From a bacterium (GTDB lineage Bacteria; Patescibacteriota; Andersenbacteria; UBA10190): a stretch of DNA of 7,030 nt. The stretch covers positions 1 to 7,030 of the forward strand of contig NZCO01000019.1 of NCBI GenBank assembly GCA_002686445.1, in the 5' to 3' direction. The notes under the pieces are model-generated. The model was given only the letters and a program-made list of their open reading frames with translations. It was not told the origin of the DNA and ran no database searches. This document shows, piece by piece, positions 4,004-7,030 of the stretch. The first letter of the stretch is position 1. Every line of letters begins with the position of its first letter. The translations under genes were made by a program, and so were the position numbers.

Positions 4004-5814
4004 TGCTGCTACTCACCCTGGTTGGAGTCCTCGTTAGCCTGGTGCAGTTTGCGCTATTCGCCCACCTTGCTCGCCGGCACCGGTTTGCAACTGCGCTCTT
4101 GGGCCTGCTTGCTACGCATACGGTGATTGCCCTGGGTACACAGGCGGTAGGTATTTTCACGTATCCGGTCATCCTCGGCACACACGCGGCCACGATTCTC
4201 GGATTGCTGTACTGGATAGACATGCCTAAGCTCTCCACCTGGCGCAGTGGCTTGGCAAAGCCCTGGCGGCACCTCAAGCGTGCTGACTGGCTCCTGAGCG
4301 CTCTCCTCGTGCTGGCGAGCTTATTCTTGGCCTTCCCTCACTTCAACTACTCTGGTCTCATTTCCCACGCGACCGAGCCAGAGAAGACGGAGGTTACAAA
4401 CTATGTCTATACGTATCCCTACTTTTCTGATGAGTGGTATAGCGTCGCCCTGGCACAACAAAGTATTGCTGATAAAGGCTTCCCCCAAGCGCACCCACTA
4501 ATCAAGGATGCGCCACCGCTGCGTGATTTGGAGGCACCATTTCACGCCATCATCGCCGAGTTCCTGCTCTTCTTCCAACTCGACCCCCTGCGTCACTTCG
4601 TAATACTCTCGCTGCTGATAAATACCATGATCATCAGCACGCTGTACTTGATTGGTCGAACGCTGGGCGCTGTGCCGATCGCCGCGTTTGTAGCCGCGGC
4701 CAGTGCGCTCTTTATTACCTCAGCTGCCAACTTACCGGGCTTATGGTATTTGTTGCCGATCACACTCGGTGTGTTGCCACTCCTGCTCAGCTTTGTGTTC
4801 CTGATGAGCAACCAACGCTGGCGCTACCTAATCGCCACCTTTCTAGCACTCCTGTACTACCCCCCACTCGTAGTGCTCATAATCCCTATCTTGTTACTCC
4901 AGTTGATCCGAAACCGTAGTTGGCTCGTGACCGGAGCCGCAACCCTGGGCGTAACGGCCGTGGCTGGTGCCCTCGTCTTCGGCATCTTTGCCACTGGCAG
5001 CGAACAGACAGTGACTGAACTGGCCGGCCAAATAGTTGGCACGCTCTGGTACAGCTCGTTCACACCGAATGCGCTGCCGCAGTACCTGATCTGGAATATA
5101 GTGCCGGGGATTATGTTGTTAGCCGGGGTGGTCGGCTTAATCCAAGTGCGCTGGCGGGATCGCTGGCTGGTAGCGGGTATTCTCATCGGTCTGGGGTACT
5201 GGCTGGTATACCACCAGAACGATTCGCGGTTCGTGATCGAGTATCAACGCATCATTTTTGTCACTGCGCTACTGCTAGCTGCCTTAAGCAGCCTAGGATG
5301 GCACACGGTTTTGAGCTGGTTACTCACCGCTGCCAAGAAAGCGGCTGTGTCGCTGCCAACGCTAGCTTTGAGTGTGGCAGTAATGGTAGTAGTACTTCTT
5401 CTCTTGCCAGGGTATACCCAGCGCGACAACTGGCAGCAACTCATACTCCTTGACCTCGCCACACTAGACGAGCTACCACCATCGGCGCCAGCCAATGACT
5501 ACTTGCAAGCTTCGGACCTATCGGCCTATCGAGGCGTCTCTGAGGCACACTTCCTCGCACCACCATGGAAAGGCACTGTCATCGGTGTAGCGACAGATAA
5601 CTATCCCGCCGCCACCAAGGGAGGAACCATTTCCATAAATTCTAGACTGTTTATCAACTTTCTGCGGTCAGACTGTGCCGGGCGACAACAAATTGCGCGC
5701 AGTAGTCGCCTCACCCACGTATATGTGCCTGGATTCACCTGCACTGGCTTTGAGGAAGTCAGCCAAGGTAGCGAAACATTAGTGCTGTATTCATTTACTG
5801 ACACCGACAGTTGA
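4003..5814 (+). CDS. polytopic GT-C-like glycosyltransferase/membrane protein
   Basis: The 603-residue protein has roughly 12 hydrophobic helices (for example about 1-20, 28-50, 96-112, 197-218, 222-240, 245-267, 274-300, 307-330, 362-382, 388-404, 414-432, 450-470) and a soluble C-terminal region of about 130 residues. The loop after the helix near 96-112 (about 113-178) holds FSDEWY with D143-E144. An acidic pair in the first large outer loop is the catalytic hallmark of GT-C enzymes, which use polyprenyl-phosphate sugars on the outer face of the membrane. C558 and C580 in the tail could form a disulfide if that region is exported. The function is inferred from topology and from the DPM1-like GT2 gene 31 nt downstream; an oligosaccharide polymerase or other membrane glycan protein is possible. 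The ATG is the first start after an in-frame TAG at 3991. Confidence 0.75.
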   Translation: MLLLTLVGVLVSLVQFALFAHLARRHRFATALLGLLATHTVIALGTQAVGIFTYPVILGTHAATILGLLYWIDMPKLSTWRSGLAKPWRHLKRADWLLSALLVLASLFLAFPHFNYSGLISHATEPEKTEVTNYVYTYPYFSDEWYSVALAQQSIADKGFPQAHPLIKDAPPLRDLEAPFHAIIAEFLLFFQLDPLRHFVILSLLINTMIISTLYLIGRTLGAVPIAAFVAAASALFITSAANLPGLWYLLPITLGVLPLLLSFVFLMSNQRWRYLIATFLALLYYPPLVVLIIPILLLQLIRNRSWLVTGAATLGVTAVAGALVFGIFATGSEQTVTELAGQIVGTLWYSSFTPNALPQYLIWNIVPGIMLLAGVVGLIQVRWRDRWLVAGILIGLGYWLVYHQNDSRFVIEYQRIIFVTALLLAALSSLGWHTVLSWLLTAAKKAAVSLPTLALSVAVMVVVLLLLPGYTQRDNWQQLILLDLATLDELPPSAPANDYLQASDLSAYRGVSEAHFLAPPWKGTVIGVATDNYPAATKGGTISINSRLFINFLRSDCAGRQQIARSSRLTHVYVPGFTCTGFEEVSQGSETLVLYSFTDTDS

Positions 5815-5829
5815 GGATCATGCTTGACT

Positions 5830-5845
5830 ACCCTAGGGTAAACAC
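5830..5845 (+). promoter_or_regulatory. RBS or -10-like leader of the GT2 gene, palindrome ACCCTAGGGT
   Basis: ACCCTAGGGT (5830-5839) is a perfect 10-bp palindrome. Its AGGG (5835-5838) lies 7 nt before the ATG and can serve as a weak Shine-Dalgarno; TAGGGT (5834-5839) also sits exactly 6 nt before the ATG, the spacing of the -10-like hexamers at other starts here. CTAGGGTAAAC (5833-5843) is repeated exactly in front of the kinase gene on the other strand (1316-1306). Confidence 0.4.
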
Positions 5846-6526
5846 ATGCCACAACCTGACGTATCGGTTATTCTCCCTTGTCGAAACGAAGAAGAAGGCC
5901 TAGGAGAGTGCCTCACAACAATTCAGAGCGTCTTCACTGCCCATAACCTCCATGGTGAAATTATTGTGTCTGACTCCTCCAGCGACCGCTCACCTGAGAT
6001 AGCCAGAGCCCACGGCGCTCGTCTGATTGATCACGGCGCATCTGGCTACGGCATTGCGCTCCGTGAAGGGTTCCAAGCGGCGCGTAGCGAATTCATGATC
6101 TGCGCCGATGCAGACATGACCTATGATTTCAACGACATTCCTACGTTCATAGCTAGGCTCAAATCCGGCAGCGATATGGTCATCGGCGTGCGCCAATATC
6201 AGCCAAACGTTTCTCCTTGGCTACATGAACATGTCGGTGTGCCAGCAACTGCCTTCCTAATCGGTCTGTTATTCGGCGGCAGCGTGAAAGATCCGCACTG
6301 CGGCATTCGCGCCATAACGCGATCAGCATACGATCAGCTTGCACTGCAAACAACAGGTATGGAATTTGCCTCAGAAATGATTGTTCGAGCGTTGCAGAAA
6401 GAATTGAAGATAGCCCAGCTACCGACCAACTATTTTGCTCGGATTGGTGAATCGAAACTTAATACATTTCAGGATGGATGGCGTCACCTCCGACTTCTAT
6501 TCCAGCTACGCACAGGTCTGATATGA
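5846..6526 (+). CDS. GT2 glycosyltransferase, DPM1-like
   Basis: This 226-residue protein is a complete GT-A-fold family 2 glycosyltransferase of the dolichyl/polyprenyl-phosphate sugar synthase type. The N-terminal strand VSVILPCRNEEEGL (6-19) and SDSSSDRS (42-49, in place of the common DNGSTDGS) bind the nucleotide. D88-A-D90 in CADADMTYD is the metal-binding DxD motif. DPHCGIRA (149-156), GMEFASEM (171-178) and the IGESKL...DGWRHL block (200-215) are characteristic of this subgroup. It has no C-terminal membrane anchor. The likely reaction is transfer of a sugar from a nucleotide sugar to polyprenyl phosphate on the cytoplasmic side, giving a donor for a GT-C enzyme such as the gene just upstream. 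The sugar cannot be told from sequence. It overlaps the next gene by 4 nt (ATGA), so the two are translationally coupled. Confidence 0.93.
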   Translation: MPQPDVSVILPCRNEEEGLGECLTTIQSVFTAHNLHGEIIVSDSSSDRSPEIARAHGARLIDHGASGYGIALREGFQAARSEFMICADADMTYDFNDIPTFIARLKSGSDMVIGVRQYQPNVSPWLHEHVGVPATAFLIGLLFGGSVKDPHCGIRAITRSAYDQLALQTTGMEFASEMIVRALQKELKIAQLPTNYFARIGESKLNTFQDGWRHLRLLFQLRTGLI

Positions 6527-7030
6527 AGATAGCAATTCTTCATAACTACCTCGACAACATTGGCGGAGCGCAAGTGGCGCTCTTCACCCTGGCGCGAGAG
6601 CTCAAAGCAGACGTCTACTCGACCGTTGTTGATCAACAAGCTATTGCCACCATGGGCTTTGACCAAGAAGTAAAAAGTATTGGCTGGATTCCAACGAATG
6701 CTCCGTGGCGCCATCAGGCTGCAGTAGCCCGTTTTCGAGCCCTGGACCTTTCGCAGCAGTATGACGCCTTTATTATCGCTGGGGACTGGGCATTGGCTGC
6801 CAGTGTGCGAAACTCCCCCAGCATTTGGTGGTGCCACACACCTTCAAGAGAGCTTTGGGACCTCTATCAGCGCACTCGAGCAACAACAGTGCCCTGGCAC
6901 AAGCGTCGCGTGTATGACGCCTGGGTCAGCTATAATCGGCATTTAAATCGCAAACACGCGAAGCAAGTACACACTATCGTGGCTAGCTCGCAGAATGCTC
7001 AGGCGCGCCTGCAGCAGTTCTTAAATATCG
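6523..7030 (+). CDS. GT4 glycosyltransferase, WbaZ-like, N-terminal part
   Basis: The gene starts at the ATG of an ATGA overlap with the GT2 stop and runs off the window after 169 residues with no stop. My translation starts MKIAILHNYLDNIGGAQVAL; GGAQ (14-17) is the glycine-rich loop of GT-B, family 4 enzymes, and WCHTPSRELWDLY (103-115) matches the H-T-P-x-R-x-x-W-D-L-Y block of the WbaZ-like subgroup, which includes lipopolysaccharide and capsule mannosyltransferases. The nucleotide-sugar binding C-terminal domain lies outside the window. It is expected to add a sugar in the cytoplasm during assembly of a surface glycan with its two neighbours. The product sugar is not determined. Confidence 0.88.
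   Translation, partial: MKIAILHNYLDNIGGAQVALFTLARELKADVYSTVVDQQAIATMGFDQEVKSIGWIPTNAPWRHQAAVARFRALDLSQQYDAFIIAGDWALAASVRNSPSIWWCHTPSRELWDLYQRTRATTVPWHKRRVYDAWVSYNRHLNRKHAKQVHTIVASSQNAQARLQQFLNI

Noticed and set aside
3694..4277. Minus-strand open frames of 64 and 149 codons across the divergent spacer
   Set aside because: They overlap the real comM and GT-C genes on the wrong strand or frame, have low-complexity composition rich in Arg, Cys and Pro, and no family resemblance.
5824..5829. TTGACT as a -35 box for the GT2 gene
   Set aside because: A -10 at normal spacing would fall inside the coding sequence beyond the ATG, so it cannot drive this gene.
4593..6196. Minus-strand open frames opposite the GT-C and GT2 genes
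   Set aside because: All lie fully or almost fully opposite strongly supported coding sequence and show no family-like motifs.
6484..6946. Minus 117-codon and plus 61-codon frames at the right end
   Set aside because: They overlap the GT4 gene, whose reading frame is open throughout and carries clear GT4 motifs.
1..7030. CRISPR array, complete insertion sequence, prophage or toxin-antitoxin system
   Set aside because: No regularly spaced repeats, transposase, phage genes or paired small ORFs with recognisable motifs were seen.

Overview
The window looks like a chromosomal segment of a streamlined bacterium, most consistent with a Patescibacteria/CPR-type genome (for example a Saccharibacteria-like lineage). 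This is an inference from protein style: the wording of the SpoU/TrmH methyltransferase N-terminus, small two-domain sensor kinases, short gaps, and tRNAs without an encoded CCA. No phylogenetic marker proves it. TGA is used as an ordinary stop, so there is no sign of UGA recoding.

Left end (1-403): the N-terminus of a SpoU/TrmH-family RNA methyltransferase runs off the window on the minus strand. It starts only a few bases after tRNA-Arg(UCU). A divergent tRNA-His(GUG) lies on the plus strand. Middle (404-3748): a tightly packed minus-strand run of three genes, in transcription order comM (a YifB/Mg-chelatase-like AAA+ branch-migration helicase used in natural transformation), a four-helix membrane protein resembling DUF4239/bestrophin-like proteins, and a compact membrane sensor histidine kinase with an atypical H-box.

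A 254-bp divergent spacer (3749-4002) is the densest non-coding region. It holds GGGGACA repeats like those of REP/RAYT-type relics, an extended -10 promoter followed directly by an intrinsic terminator, an imperfect direct repeat flanking that unit, and a perfect 9-bp inverted repeat abutting the next start codon. Right part (4003-7030): a plus-strand surface-glycan cassette with a polytopic GT-C-like membrane protein, a DPM1-like GT2 glycosyltransferase, and (overlapping by ATGA, truncated by the window end) a WbaZ-like GT4 glycosyltransferase. The GT2 plausibly makes a polyprenyl-phosphate sugar donor and the GT-C protein plausibly transfers that sugar outside the membrane. The GT4 would work on the cytoplasmic side.

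The most interesting signal is non-coding. The kinase gene and the first glycan gene, on opposite strands and about 2.7 kb apart, both begin with the same architecture: CTACA-N15-TGTAG-N2-ATG, with inverted-repeat arms. This suggests a shared operator or leader hairpin linking the sensor kinase to the glycan cassette. Separately, four of the starts carry a -10-like hexamer exactly 6 nt before the ATG, mostly without a good Shine-Dalgarno sequence, which suggests leaderless transcripts.
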